Source of the DNA: Sphaerosporella brunnea
Taxonomy: Eukaryota > Ascomycota > Pezizomycetes > Pezizales > Pyronemataceae
DNA length: 64,000 nucleotides
Direction: 5' to 3'
Assembly (NCBI GenBank): GCA_008704415.1
Contig: VXIS01000087.1
Coordinates: 1 to 64,000, forward strand
In this document: positions 47,005 to 57,584 of the stretch, in pieces
Numbering within the stretch: position 1 is the stretch's first letter
How the letters are laid out: every line of letters begins with the position of its first letter
The notes under the pieces: generated by a model
The model's database searches: none
Told to the model about the DNA's origin: nothing
Seen by the model: the letters and a program-made list of their open reading frames with translations, nothing else
Position numbers and translations under genes: made by a program

Positions 47005-47359
47005 GTACCGTACTACCTATCTCGGTCGTAAGGCAAGAACTCTGCCGCGGAAGTATGCTGTATATAGTAACAATGGGCCGCAGACTCGGGGTGGAGGGAG
47101 CGGCTGTTGGTGATCGAGACCGCAAAAAGTAGAGCCTCAAACAGCGCAGGATGGTGGAACGAGGTGGTGAAGCGAGATGGAAAGTCAAAGACAAGCCGAC
47201 GCTGCCGCGCGCTGTCTCCACTGAGCTTTGTTTAAGGTTCTTCTCAATCACCAACAGCCGCTCTAGAGCGCCCTCCTCCCCGAGTCTGCGGCCCATTGTT
47301 ACTATATACAGCATACTTCCGCAGCAGAGTTCTTGCCTTACGACCGAGATAATACGATA
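47005..47359. mobile_element. TIR element of about 355 bp, TACCGTA family, long arms
   Basis: Inverted arms of more than 90 bp: TACCGTACTACCTATCTCGG, tcgtaaggcaagaactctgc, gtatgctgtatatagtaaca and atgggccgcagactcgggg at the left are repeated inverted at 47270-47359. The termini match the 119-bp MITEs at 28947 and 51820 (ATCTCGGT..TAAGGCAA). No transposase frame is present. Confidence 0.75.
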
Positions 47360-47841
47360 TGTATGCGGTGCTCTGGTAAAAATTTCAAGTGGGCTTTTTG
47401 GAGGCCTCTCAAGCGGCATTTTGGTGCGGGTGTCCCACGACTCTTGTCCCAGGCTCGAAGATCAAGAGCGAATACAACGGCAGCAAACTGTTGAGTCGGG
47501 CGTCATCATCCCAGCTCAAGCGCTCTAAATTAGAGTGTGCAACTTTGCACACCAATCACTGAGAGTACATATGGAAGAAGATACCAGTCGTCAAATGCAA
47601 AAGTATTGGAAACGCACATAACCCTAACCCTGTGCGCTCTGAGAGAGAACACGGTGCAATGTCACAGTTTTCAGTGCGATTTTTGCTTCGTCGAACACAC
47701 GATCTTTCAGAGTAGCTTCCTGGCTTTAATATAAGTCCTTGGTCGACCAAATTGCTTCAAAAATCGTGGAGTTAAAGGTGTTTTTGTTTGGGGCGCCGGG
47801 TGCCTCCGCAATTTTACCGATCGCATGATTAGGGTTAGGGT
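47360..47841. other. Stretch with two interstitial telomere-like motifs
   Basis: TAACCCTAACCCT lies at 47619-47631 and TTAGGGTTAGGG at 47829-47840, in opposite orientation about 200 bp apart. No gene seen. Confidence 0.6.
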
Positions 47842-48535
47842 TTCCGGTTTTTGTTTTAATCATAATGTATTCGGCCGCTTGCGGCCATGACATAGATAAC
47901 ATAGAATCATCGCTGCCCCTAGGTTCAGGTACTGTGGGGTCTGCTCCTCCAAAGGAAATAAACCAAGGAAATCCGCACTCAGTATGTATCGCACCAAAGA
48001 AATTCGTGAAGAAGACAAAAGAGAAAGGACAAAGGAAAGAGATAGAATTGATCAGAACATATTTAGCCCTTGTCAGGCCACTTTCCCACGTGAGTGCTGC
48101 CTAGAAAAGCCAATACTGCCTCCGTACAACGTTCGTCAGACAACAGGACCTTGATTGGCGTATTCATCCGTCGTCTCTTCTTCCCCTCCTTGGTGGCGTC
48201 TGCCACTGCCTTCCACAGTACCGCCTGCTCCTTTCGCCAGCGGACGCAGAACTTGAAGAGGTGCTCTCTCGTCTGGACTGGTCTGCCTGGGCAGAACCAG
48301 CACTTGGCATCTTGCCTCCTGTTGGTCCAGTGCAGATAGGGGGCCGTTGGTGCTTTATTCAGCCTGAGCTGGTAGAAGCGCGAGGCGAGGGCCTTTGGTG
48401 ACTTGGCCGCTATCGCGTGACCTATTTTCTCTGTAGTAACCCTTCGGCCTGCAGTGTTCTCGCAGCCATGCATCGTGGTCTCGTTTGGCTTGCGTAGTAG
48501 CCCTGGCGATATGCGCGATTGAGCTGATGGCAAGC
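47842..48535 (-). mobile_element. LINE 3' fragment (subfamily A), about 690 bp
   Basis: On the minus strand the LINE C-terminus reads RFYQLRLNKAPTAPYL, zinc finger CWFCPGRP...HLFKFC, then LLSDERCTEAVLAFLGSTHV with a stop near 48063. The 3' UTR has the hairpin (47873-47886) and ends next to CCCTAACCCTAA. About 150 codons are open in this copy, the longest of the LINE remnants here. The 5' end is lost at about 48535. Confidence 0.75.
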
Positions 48536-48997
48536 ACCTCTTAGGGCTTCAGGTATTCCCAACACTTTTGATTTTGACGAGTAGACTGATGGGCTGAGAG
48601 TCTGAGACCTTTCCGGCGGGTGGCCACCAATGAAATGCGAGATAGCGACAACTACAGATCCCGAGACTGACTCCTTAACCACTCGGACAGATTGCCATAG
48701 ATGGTGTGTTGTGCCGAGCAGATTGTACTGACGGCTGCCTGACCAGCCAGCCGAGCAGACAAAGAGGCATGTCCACCCATAACTCCAATTTCAAGTAACG
48801 TAGAGTCGAGTGAAAAGACGGACGAATACTCTTATCCTATAAGGCCACTTTTGGGGGGGCGTTTCTACAGTTTCGAGGTGTGGTCCTCTGCACAGCTGGT
48901 GGAGTGGGTCATTTGCGATATTGATGACCTTCAATTTCTCTAAAAATCCGGGACCACATCGGAGAAGGTTCTCTACGGTAGATCTCCAACTTTGAGC
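48536..48997. other. Intergenic with a truncated tRNA-Ser copy
   Basis: Apart from the tRNA relic (48646-48696) I see no gene. The last 8 bp (48990-48997) are the left target duplication of the hAT element. Confidence 0.5.
48646..48696 (-). pseudogene. Truncated tRNA-Ser relic
   Basis: The first 31 nt (GGCAATCTGTCCGAGTGGTT onward) equal the 5' half of the tRNA-Ser at 50449-50529, and the 3' end (GTTGTCG) is also kept. The variable arm and T arm, including the B box, are missing, so it cannot be a working tRNA gene. Confidence 0.75.
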
Positions 48998-49849
48998 TAG
49001 TGATGGACACAAGCCGAGCCGACTCGAGCTGAAAGCTCGAGCCTCGAGCAGAGCCGAGCCGAGCCTGACCTTTCGGCGAGCCGAGCCGGCTCGAGCCTGT
49101 TGCCTGACGAGCCGAGCTTTGGCTCGAGCCTTTCGTTGTCCCTAGCTAGGTAGGAGGAGACATCCCGTCGGCGGGGCGATGATGGAAAGTGCGGGCCCAA
49201 GGCGAGTTGATCGAGAACATTCCGTGGAATCCCATCAGTGCAGTTGTACTACTCACCAGCTGGCTCAATCTCAAGAGTCTCGATGACTGGGAACTTCACG
49301 GCATCAATAAGAATGAGTCTACAAACAGCAGGGACGCTGCCGATGGGCAGAGAGATGTTGAGGATGCTTTCAGTAGCGAGGATGAGGATGAGGATGCAGG
49401 AAAGAGCGAGCGTCAAGCCGAGGACTCGGCGGCCAGGCAGAGCGAGGGTAGGACGGCCGGTCACAGCATGAATTACTCCCAGTCAGACGTCCTTAGCCAG
49501 AGCGAACGCGAGGATGGTTCCCATGGTGTTAGCGATGGTGGCCATGATGATGGCCAGCAGCATCTGGACGACGGCGACGCCGAGGGCATGGATGCAGAGC
49601 AGGAAGCTGAGCTGGGAGGGTTTGATTCCTGATCAGATCTGTCGGATATATACTAGTATAGCGACGTCTCTACTGTCACTGTGTGCAACCTCTTATTTAC
49701 CGGTTCGTACATCATAAATTGTATGGCAGCTCGAGCCAAAGATCGAGCTTTTCAGGCTCGGCTCGGCTTGACGAGCCCATCTTCTAACAAGCCGAGCTGG
49801 CTCGAGCCTTCCTCATGGCTCGGCTCGGCTCGGCTTGTGTCCATCACTA
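48998..49849. mobile_element. Non-autonomous hAT element, 852 bp, with 8-bp target duplication
   Basis: Perfect 25-bp terminal inverted repeats start TAGTGATGGACACAAGCCG. The element is flanked on both sides by CTTTGAGC (48990-48997 and 49850-49857), the 8-bp duplication made by hAT transposases. The subterminal 130-140 bp on each side are packed with GAGCCGAGC or its complement in both orientations, a likely transposase-binding array. The centre has an open frame of about 147 codons on the + strand (up to 49632), acidic, with EDEDEDAGKSERQAEDSAAR, not recognisable as a transposase and starting without an ATG. Confidence 0.92.
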
Positions 49850-49857
49850 CTTTGAGC

Positions 49858-50448
49858 CCGGTCGCAAGTGGTTATGTTGTGTTTTGGTGCCTATTTGGTG
49901 AATCATCTTCGGCCATCCGGCCTGGCGGTTGCCGGGATAGCTGAGGGCAGCTTCCGCATAGCCCTACAGCTCGACCTGTCTCCCGTTCAGTAGGATTACT
50001 AAGTATCTAACTACGCGGTAAATGTGTTTGGTGTGATATAAGGGCCGGGAGTGGAGCAAAGGCGCGGTGCTGTAGCGGAAAACTGCACAGATCGATGTGA
50101 GGGCGACTTCAAAACTTCCCTACGCGGAATCATTCGCTATATAGTGAATTGGCTATTATAGTAATATTGTCTCAGCTGGCTCATGGAGAACACGCAATTT
50201 TGCGCTAGCAATCAGTTGGTTCTCGGTTGGAAACCGTGTAGCTAGTTCAACGTAGAATCACTTTTTTATTAAAGTCAACTCCCATGTCCCCGTCTTTACA
50301 AAACACACTGGCACAACCTATGTCTGTTCAGCTTGCCCCTCTGCCAGCGCAGTCTGTAGATCGATCACCTGCATAAAATAATGGCTTAAAGACTGCAAAC
50401 TAGGATTCAATCAAGCTAGCAACACCGAAAAGAAAACAAAATAGATAG
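49858..50448. other. Intergenic, no supported gene
   Basis: I see nothing gene-like between the hAT element and the tRNA. Confidence 0.4.
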
Positions 50449-50529
50449 CGACAACCACAGGATTCGAACCTGTGCGGGCGAACCCATCAGATTTCGAGTC
50501 TGACTCCTTAACCACTCGGACAGATTGCC
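50449..50529 (-). tRNA. tRNA-Ser (anticodon CGA)
   Basis: Minus strand, 81 nt without CCA. Acceptor GGCAATC pairs with GGTTGTC (two G-T wobbles), discriminator G. A box TGTCCGAGTGG, anticodon loop with CGA (gactCGAaatc), a long class II variable arm (gggttcgccc) and a perfect B box GGTTCGAATCC. There is no intron. It reads UCG codons. Confidence 0.92.
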
Positions 50530-51819
50530 ATTTGCTGCTGGGTTTTTCCAGAGTGAATTTCATACACATAAACGGGCCTGGTGGGATCCTGTTCAGAATT
50601 GGCTGGCTACACTCAATTCAGCATAATACATCTGAGACATCATATTCGGACAAGCAAATCCCGGGCACAATCCATTCTCCAACCCAACCTAACACGGGAA
50701 TACTTGACTTGCTCATACCCTCTAGCTCTAGATCGCAACTTTCAAACTCCATCCTCTATTCGAGGCCAGTATATAGGCAGGCTGCTTCCCATAGAAAGTA
50801 TCTCTATTGCTTAGAGGTCAGGATCCCCTGGGTGCAGGGCGGGGGTGGGAAAGCGGTGACGGCGGCCTCTGTCTGGCCGTGTGGAGGAGTCCTAGGTCGG
50901 TGCACCCAGGGCGTTGGAACCGCGGGCGTTTCGGGAGTGATTGGACTCCCTTGTGATGCGCTTTCGCCTTAATAAACCCAATTGACAAACGCTTGACCCA
51001 ACTGCGTCGATGAGGAATCTATCTCGGAGTTGGCGACACCGTGTGCAACTCCTTATATTTCCTGTCAATAGCAGAGAAAAGTCGGAAGTCTTAGCCCATG
51101 CACAGCCTTTGCACTGTTGACAGAAACATCCGCCTTGGTCGTATACAATGGTCTCCACATCTCTTCAGAAAAACCTCCAAGTACAATAAGTATCTTCCGA
51201 TGCAGAACGCATGCCTAAGTAGTCCGATGCTACAGTTATCTACTGATTATGTAGTCTTGAACCCGGCGATCCTTTTCCTTTCTCGCTTTCTTCGAGGAAT
51301 TTCTCCGCCGATTTCAAAACTGTCTCTCCAGCAATGCAACCTTTTTCAACGACCTTGTTGTCATCGATCATCTGGGTCTGAGCGAACATGCGGACTACAT
51401 GCGGCTCATTGTGAGTACTCTTCCCAGATAAGCACGTATCCGCAAAATCCGGTTTCATTTCTTTCAACGGAACGCGGTGCAGCGTGGTGCCTTCATGTAG
51501 AGGCCTAGAGCATTCGACTATTGAAAGGGCTGGAGACCTATCTTTTCCTTTCTTGGACTTTTTAAGTGGCCGATTGTGAGTCAGCTACCGGGAAGCCACA
51601 GGTGGCGTACGCCAACTCGCTTGGCAAAAAAGTGGCCGCCAATAGACTACAATTGCGTGAAGGAAGTAAAGAACCCCTTGCAGTCGGAGTTCGACCCTTC
51701 CGAAACTCCGCTGTGGACAAGTGCATTCCGCGATTGTTGATTGTGTGCGAGAAGTAACGATGATATTACTCTTGTGTACAATGTGTAAGTCTAAGATTGA
51801 GAAACATCCGCATGCCTAA
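50530..51819. other. Gene-poor stretch
   Basis: No supported gene in 1.3 kb. Frames are short or unlike known proteins. Confidence 0.4.
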
Positions 51820-51938
51820 TACCGTATTATCTCGGTAATAAGGCAATGTGGCTAAGTGACTTCACCAGGAGGCTGAGTGACTTCCCCACAGAGCGCAGTG
51901 ACTTTGCCACATTGCCTTAGTACCGAGATAATACGGTA
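51820..51938. mobile_element. 119-bp MITE, TACCGTA family, copy 2
   Basis: Inverted ends TACCGTATTATCTCGGTA... and ...TACCGAGATAATACGGTA. Its reverse complement matches copy 1 (28947-29065) over the full length, including the core GCAAAGTCACTGCGCTCTGT. Confidence 0.85.
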
Positions 51939-51967
51939 TCTACGACTATCCAACACTACGCTACCGA

Positions 51968-52974
51968 CTACCACTCTATCGGAAGCCGCACCAGCTCGAT
52001 TGGCAGCACAGGATTCGTAACCAAAGCCTTGAAGTTAACCACAAGCAACTCTCTCTCTTTCTTTCCATCCAAAAAGTCCATCGTACTCCACTGAAATAGA
52101 AGCTCATTTTCCATACGGCCTTTGACCGGTCCTTCCAGGTACGGAGGCAGCAGCTCCACCACATCAACAAAGCTCCCAAGCGAGTGATCTCCATTAGCTC
52201 CATAGAAGTAAGGGGCATTGTAAAGCCTCCCTCCGCTTGGCCGATCTAGCTCTCGCTGTTCAAATAAAAGGCGTGGGCTGAAGAACTTACAGGCTGGTCT
52301 AGCTTAATAGGCTCCAACGACTTGTCTTACGGTCCGACCCGATACAGCGCATTGCCGTTGAAGTCAGAGCACAATATATTGGCCTCTGGGTAGGAAGGCC
52401 ATGCCGTTCCCGTTGAGGCCAGCTTCATACACCACCTTATCGGTGAGATCGAGGTACGCCTCGAGGGGCCGGTCGATTGTACTATTCCCGAGCTGTACGC
52501 CTTTCACTTTCCACACAGTCGGATCCGTTGAATCAACGATCAAAATATCGCCTGTTTCATGTTCGATGGCAAGGTGGTTGAGGAAGGTTGCGTCACTGGA
52601 GAGGTAGTTGTGGAATCGGTGGATCAGTTTCTTCGAAGAAAGCGAGAAGTGGAAAAGGGTTCCAGAGGAACCGCCGCAGATGAAGATGTGGTCCCCCAAG
52701 ATCTTGATGCCGAAGCTGGTGGTTAGGTTGTAGGTGGTTCCGATAATAAAGGGCTCCATTGTCGAAGAATATAGTGAGTCTTGGTAGACAACACCGGAAG
52801 TCGACGAGGCCGTGTAAAGGAAGGGGTCCCTGATTAGACCGCAACACCCTCTGGAAATGTGTTGTTTCCAGGAAGCGTGAAAACATCAGGTTCGCTGTAT
52901 GCGGCCACAGGAGCAGCCCAATTAACCCCTATGAAGGTTGCAAAACCGAAGAAAAGGGCAAGGTGGAACTTCAT
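51968..52974 (-). pseudogene. Secreted SMP-30/NHL-type beta-propeller pseudogene
   Basis: A signal peptide (MKFHLALFFGFATFIGVNWA) and the family opening DVFTLPGNNTFPEGVAV are followed by a TAA (52834-52836) and a frameshift. The frame resumes with FLYTASSTSGVVYQDSLYSS and runs through FGIKILGDHIFICGGSSGTL, DATFLNHLAIEHETGDILIV to GNGMAFLPRGQYIV. There a second frameshift (about 52365) precedes CSDFNGNALYRVGP, then a TAA (52327-52329). A probable intron and a C-terminal piece (FLDGKKERELLVVNFKAL) end at 51968. Live members are secreted propellers of the SMP-30/gluconolactonase-like group. Three lesions make this copy non-functional unless they are sequence errors. Confidence 0.7.
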
Positions 52975-53887
52975 GATGTCAATAGGGATTGGAAGGTGTA
53001 ATTAAACGAGAAGATTCAGTGCATTTGATCTCCCAGGGCTGTCAGAGGAGCTGCTCGAGGTCCCTTTATCATTTTCTCGGTAAACACCGCAACCTCTTAC
53101 CTCCGATCGGTGGTTGCGGAATCCCGGAATATTTCCGCTGTTGCCGTCGGCGTTGAGATGCTTATTCTTATTCTTGGGATTCGGGAGTAAGATCCAATTC
53201 CGGCCATATGCAAAGACGAATTGCATGCATGTCGTATGCAGGAACTCCGCTGGTTGAAAAATCAGTAATTACAAAGTGGCGGTAACGACAGTCTCACAAG
53301 TGATTGCGTCTGTTAACTTTCTGCCTGCATAATCACTGAAAAAGAACACATCGTAATCATCACTAGCCTATTACTGGTGTTTGCCGGTCAAACAGGCATG
53401 TGGCTCGACGTGTGAAGAGAAGGCTCTGGAAACAACCTTGGATGAGGCCACCGAGCATGCGATCACGGCGAGTACCTTTTCAAGGAGTACGAGCACAGGG
53501 CCCCTCACATACGCGTCATTTGGCGGACAGTTGAATGGGAGCTCGGCTGGCGGTCGGTAGCGGAGGTTTTCCGGGAGGAAAAGACAACGCCTGCTATCTT
53601 GCGGGTCGTGGCGGTGGCACGGACGATTAGAATAGAGAGTGGTTGGCCTGTCGGCCATGGCAGTTGTGTGTTTCGGGCTTGTCTTTTCCTTTATTTTATA
53701 TCTTTTCTCTCTGGCATGCAGGGTTGGCTGCCTGAGATAACATCAACAAAGCGGCGGAGGCTTGCTAGCCGAACATACGAGCGAGCTAGGACAAGCGAGC
53801 TAGGACAAGCGAGCTAGGAAGGGAAGACGCGCATACACGCGCGTTAACCTTCGCTCCACGTCCGCCAAGCAACCACTCAGCAACAAC
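52975..53887. other. Promoter region of ALG13 and gene-poor DNA
   Basis: No supported gene. A 14-bp tandem repeat, gcgagctaggacaa, with nearly three units lies at 53781-53819, about 70 bp before the ALG13 start. Confidence 0.5.
53781..53819. repeat. 14-bp tandem repeat, 2.8 units
   Basis: gcgagctaggacaa at 53781-53794 and 53795-53808, then gcgagctagga. It lies in the promoter or 5' UTR of ALG13. Confidence 0.85.
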
Positions 53888-54622
53888 ATGCCAACCTCTA
53901 TGCCCCCCGCACCTCCGGGATTCTACAACCCCCCAGGAACCAACATCTTCGTCCCTTTACCTTCCACTACTTCGTCCTCAACGGAGACCGCACCACCGAC
54001 AACAACAAGCAGAACTACAACAACGACCGTAACAACCACAGAAACCATCACCACCGCCATCACCACGGAAGAAACGAAAGCCGGTCTATCCCTTCTAATC
54101 ACAACCGGTGCTACAGCTCCTTTCCCGTCCTTAATCAAGGCCGCGCTTTCTCCGTCCTTTCTAGGTACGCTAAAAGAGCTGGGGTTTGCGAAGTTGCTAC
54201 TGCAAGCTGGGACGTTGTTCGAGACCGCCGGGTTCACCGAGGCCCTTACTATCGCAACCTCCGCCGCGAACAAGCAACTGGAGATAGAGGCTTTCGATTT
54301 CCACCCCGATTTAGGCACAGAGGTAGTGAGCAAAGTCGACGTGGTGATATCCCATGCCGGAGCTGGGAGTGTGCTCGATGCGTTACGGTGGGGGAAACCG
54401 TTAGTCGTTGTTGAGAATACCGATTTGATGGGAGGGCATCAGAGGGAGCTGGTGGAGGAGCTCACGGGGCAGGGGTATTGTGTTGAGGGCCGTGTGGAGG
54501 GGCTAGGGGAAGTGGTGAGGGAGGCTTTGAGGAGTGCAGGAGTGCGAAAGGGGTGGGAGGGGATGAAAGGGGATTTTGTGGAGGTTGTGGAGGAGGAGGT
54601 GGGGACTATGAAGGAGGGCTAA
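53888..54622 (+). CDS. ALG13: UDP-GlcNAc transferase catalytic subunit ALG13
   Basis: Single exon, 244 residues. The C-terminal two thirds match the GT28-type fold: LITTGATAPFPSLIKAAL near residue 70, KLLLQAG, VVISHAGAGSVLDALRWGKP near 150-170 and VVENTDLMGGHQRELVEEL. ALG13 lacks a membrane anchor and works with membrane-bound ALG14 on the cytosolic ER face to add the second GlcNAc to dolichol-PP-GlcNAc. The first about 65 residues (Pro-rich, then runs of Thr/Ser) are a low-complexity addition not seen in the yeast protein. An internal initiation at a later Met would leave out part of the domain, so this ATG is favoured. Confidence 0.88.
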   Translation: MPTSMPPAPPGFYNPPGTNIFVPLPSTTSSSTETAPPTTTSRTTTTTVTTTETITTAITTEETKAGLSLLITTGATAPFPSLIKAALSPSFLGTLKELGFAKLLLQAGTLFETAGFTEALTIATSAANKQLEIEAFDFHPDLGTEVVSKVDVVISHAGAGSVLDALRWGKPLVVVENTDLMGGHQRELVEELTGQGYCVEGRVEGLGEVVREALRSAGVRKGWEGMKGDFVEVVEEEVGTMKEG

Positions 54623-56279
54623 TGTGGAGTTCTTGCGGTGGGAGATTGAGGCCGCATCGGAGATGTGCGGGATTACCGGCGAGCAGCGTCATCCTCACTA
54701 TACAACGATGGCATGGCTTGGTTGCGGACAGTCCCACCCAAAGTAAAGAAGGTCGTAAATGCGAGGAAACCATGAGCCAGTGAGATCTCAATAGGAGGGC
54801 GGTGTCCGCAGCGAGCGAATTCTGGCGACGGACACAGATCCTGGTCGCAGATTCACCATCTACGAGCCTTAGAAGCCACATTTTTGCGCAAAAGGGAGCA
54901 GGCGCCAAAAAAAGGGTAGCTGATTGTAATTAAGCGCGAGTTCCCTTTCCGGTATCTTGCCTAACATCCTTGATATACCTCACCATACTCGAAAAGTCGA
55001 TAATTGATGCTAATATGTACGCCCTTGCACCGTTGTCCAGTTTCGTTCCAGACTCTTCGTTGGTCCAGCCGGAATGGATTGGATGAATCTCGCCCTTTTA
55101 CGGCTCTCACATCATCATTGTGATACTGCCGGAGTCCGCACCGCAAAAATGTTAAGGCCCAATGCATGGGAGCCTAGACGAAACATGCCACCTGACGGAA
55201 ACGTCTTCCTACGAATTGGCCAAGGGGAAATGCGGTGACACAGAACGACTCGGGAATTGTGCGGCAGGTCGAGGCGGCTGTAGCCTAGCCGCCGGCGCCT
55301 ATTCGAATGGCCACACTACCTCCCACCAGCCTTATGGGCGACTTCGCCAACCCGGTGGAGGCAATTCCGGCAGCCCGTGGGTAGGCGCGTCAACTCCCGT
55401 GATGGCCATCATCAGCAACTCCGAATCCTTCTGGCTGACCGTTGGGTTGCACGCATATGCACAAGAGAGGCTGGATTCGGCTTCTGCGACCCAACTCTGA
55501 CATGCCCACACTGTCAGCTCTCAATGGTTACTGTTGCGGTCCGCAGGGCCTGGAAGGACGTAGCAGCGTCTGGATGTTGTTTGTGGGCACGGTTCTTTGT
55601 TTGTCGAAGTGGGATGACCTCCACACTTCTTGAAATCCTCATATCGATTCTCTTTACACATTACTATCAACCATAATCTCTCTCTCTACATTGTGCTATC
55701 CCTTTATCGCATATAGCAACAACAGTTGCTACACTTTATTCCTGCGATCTAGAGTACTGCCTCAGCATGCAGGCGCGACTGGTCAACGACACGCCGTTTC
55801 GATGGCAAGCGGGAGACATCATCCCGTTCCTCACAGCGGCAGATATCAGTCACGGGGAGGGGTCTCGGGAAAACTGGAAGCCGACTAGCTGAGTAGTGGC
55901 CGAAATTCTGGGCGGATAGCTTGTTGGAGCTGGAGTGCCGAACACTTAGACAAGGCGCTCAGTGTAGGTAGTACGACATGTGTTCTCAGCGCTGTACGTA
56001 CAACTAAGCATAATGGTAATTTCACTTTTGTACTCTAAAAATTTGCGGTAATCTGGGGGTGGGGGTGTACGTACTTGCGAAAAAAAGCGGGAATCCAGTG
56101 AGTGCGAGAGGCCAAAAAGACAAAAAAAAGCTTGAACACGGAGGACATTGAGGAAGAAAGTTAATTATGGAGGTGAAATACATTGAAATCCCGGGCCTTT
56201 ACTTCTTTTTGCACTTTACAGACGTATGCTGATGCCGGCCAAGGTTTGAATATACTGTGTTGATAGCATGTTGTTGAAG
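54623..56279. other. Gene-poor stretch with a dispersed repeat
   Basis: No supported gene. Contains copy 2 of the diverged repeat (55262-55392). Confidence 0.4.
55262..55392. repeat. Diverged dispersed repeat, copy 2
   Basis: Same repeat as 43745-43870: gtagcctagccgccggcgcc, attcgaatggccacac, ccttatgggcgact, ggtggagg-aattcc, cccgtgggtaggcgcg. Nature unknown. Confidence 0.4.
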
Positions 56280-56800
56280 CGATGAGATTGTGCGAAGGTC
56301 CCTATCTCAAGGAAAAGCTTCGTAAGAGAGACTCTGGAAAGTGCTGGTTTTGTCCCTCGGGCAAGCAGCAGACGAGGGGGCACCTCTTCAAGGAGTGTGA
56401 CTGATGGCTTCCACAGATTCGCGCACTTTGACGCCCTGTGAAGAGCTTGGATGGAAGCACCGTGGGTGGGGGTGGCGGTCGATCGCGGTGCTGTTTAAGG
56501 AGAAGGCTAGCCTGCAGTTTCTGCGGGATACAAAGGTTGGACAATTTGTGGCAGAGGAAGGTGATTCGTCATCGTCTGAAGAGGAGTCAGAGAGGGAGGA
56601 GTGACTCGACCCTGATGGCCATGGATTTTATTTCTGTTATTACGGGCATGTATTCTTTCCTTTTTTGTCTCTATTGTACTTTTCCTTTCTGGTAGTTAGG
56701 TGGCCGCAGTTGGACCATGAGAGGGAGATGACAGGACAAGGGTGGGGACGATTAGGGGGTCTGTCATGACCGTTCGCGGTCGAGTACAGACAATAAACTT
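56280..56800 (+). mobile_element. LINE 3' fragment (subfamily B), about 520 bp
   Basis: RKRDSGKCWFCPSGKQQTRG followed by HLFKECD shows the same zinc finger as the other LINE fragments but ends in a TGA there. LQFLRDTKVGQF resumes in another frame before the stop near 56603. The 3' UTR ends with the hairpin GACCGTTCGCGGTC (56768-56781) and an A-rich tail. It resembles the 40.2-kb fragment, so subfamily B is represented twice. Confidence 0.7.
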
Positions 56801-57305
56801 GATTACAAACAAACAAAGGTATAAAGCAGTATGATAAGGCTTTGAAGGTTCCAAACTAAGTTAACATAGTCGTAGATTGACTTGGGACGTTGGGGACAGT
56901 AGGAGTTAAGACCATGGGGAAAAATAATCGTTGCTCTTCCCATACCACTTGCTACCCACACGCCATACGGTAGAGTTCCCTCACCTGTAACAGATCGCTA
57001 GCTCAACCACGGAGTAATGGGGCTTCGACTATTTGCTTGTTTTATGCGAGAGAATAGTCCATATAAGCCATCAGGGGTCAGAGGTTGCTACGTCTCCAAA
57101 TAAATAAAACGATAGAGTATTGGTACCGCTGCTGCCAATTTTCCTCAATGGCCATGTTATTTATCCTACTTACACTAGACTGGAACATCAAGTACCATTG
57201 AAAAGGCTTGAATTTGGCCATTTGTTTGACTTCGATGCTCCAGTGGATGGTTGGTTGCGCGCACCCTTATAGACATTGTGTAAGCACATAGAGGGACGCA
57301 AAACA
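56801..57305. other. Intergenic, no supported gene
   Basis: I see nothing gene-like. Confidence 0.4.
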
Positions 57306-57584
57306 TTACTTTAGCTTCAGAAACTTTACCCATTTAGTACAGTCAAGATTTACTAGTCCAACCGGTATCTTTGCATCACCCTCATAGGCCAAAAAGCGAT
57401 CAGCTACGTAACAGTGATGATTTCTCCACCATGTAGCGGCATACCCATTCCTCAAGGCCTCACCATGCTTTACATCTATATCAACTTGGATGCTAAACAT
57501 TTGCAGCTTGTAGTACTGTTTCCTACGTTCCAGTCTTCGAGCTAGTCCAGGCCCAACCCGAACAGCATGCGTGAGATGCCGCAT
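57306..57584 (-). CDS. Orphan small reading frame (92 residues)
   Basis: ATG-initiated frame on the minus strand: MRHLTHAVRVGPGLARRLER, then SIQVDIDVKHGEALRNGYAA and GLVNLDCTKWVKFLKLK. Composition is protein-like (mixed, with WW, H and K clusters) but no family is recognised and no intron or start context helps. It lies in a transposon-rich area and may be a relic. Confidence 0.2.
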   Translation of the reverse strand: MRHLTHAVRVGPGLARRLERRKQYYKLQMFSIQVDIDVKHGEALRNGYAATWWRNHHCYVADRFLAYEGDAKIPVGLVNLDCTKWVKFLKLK

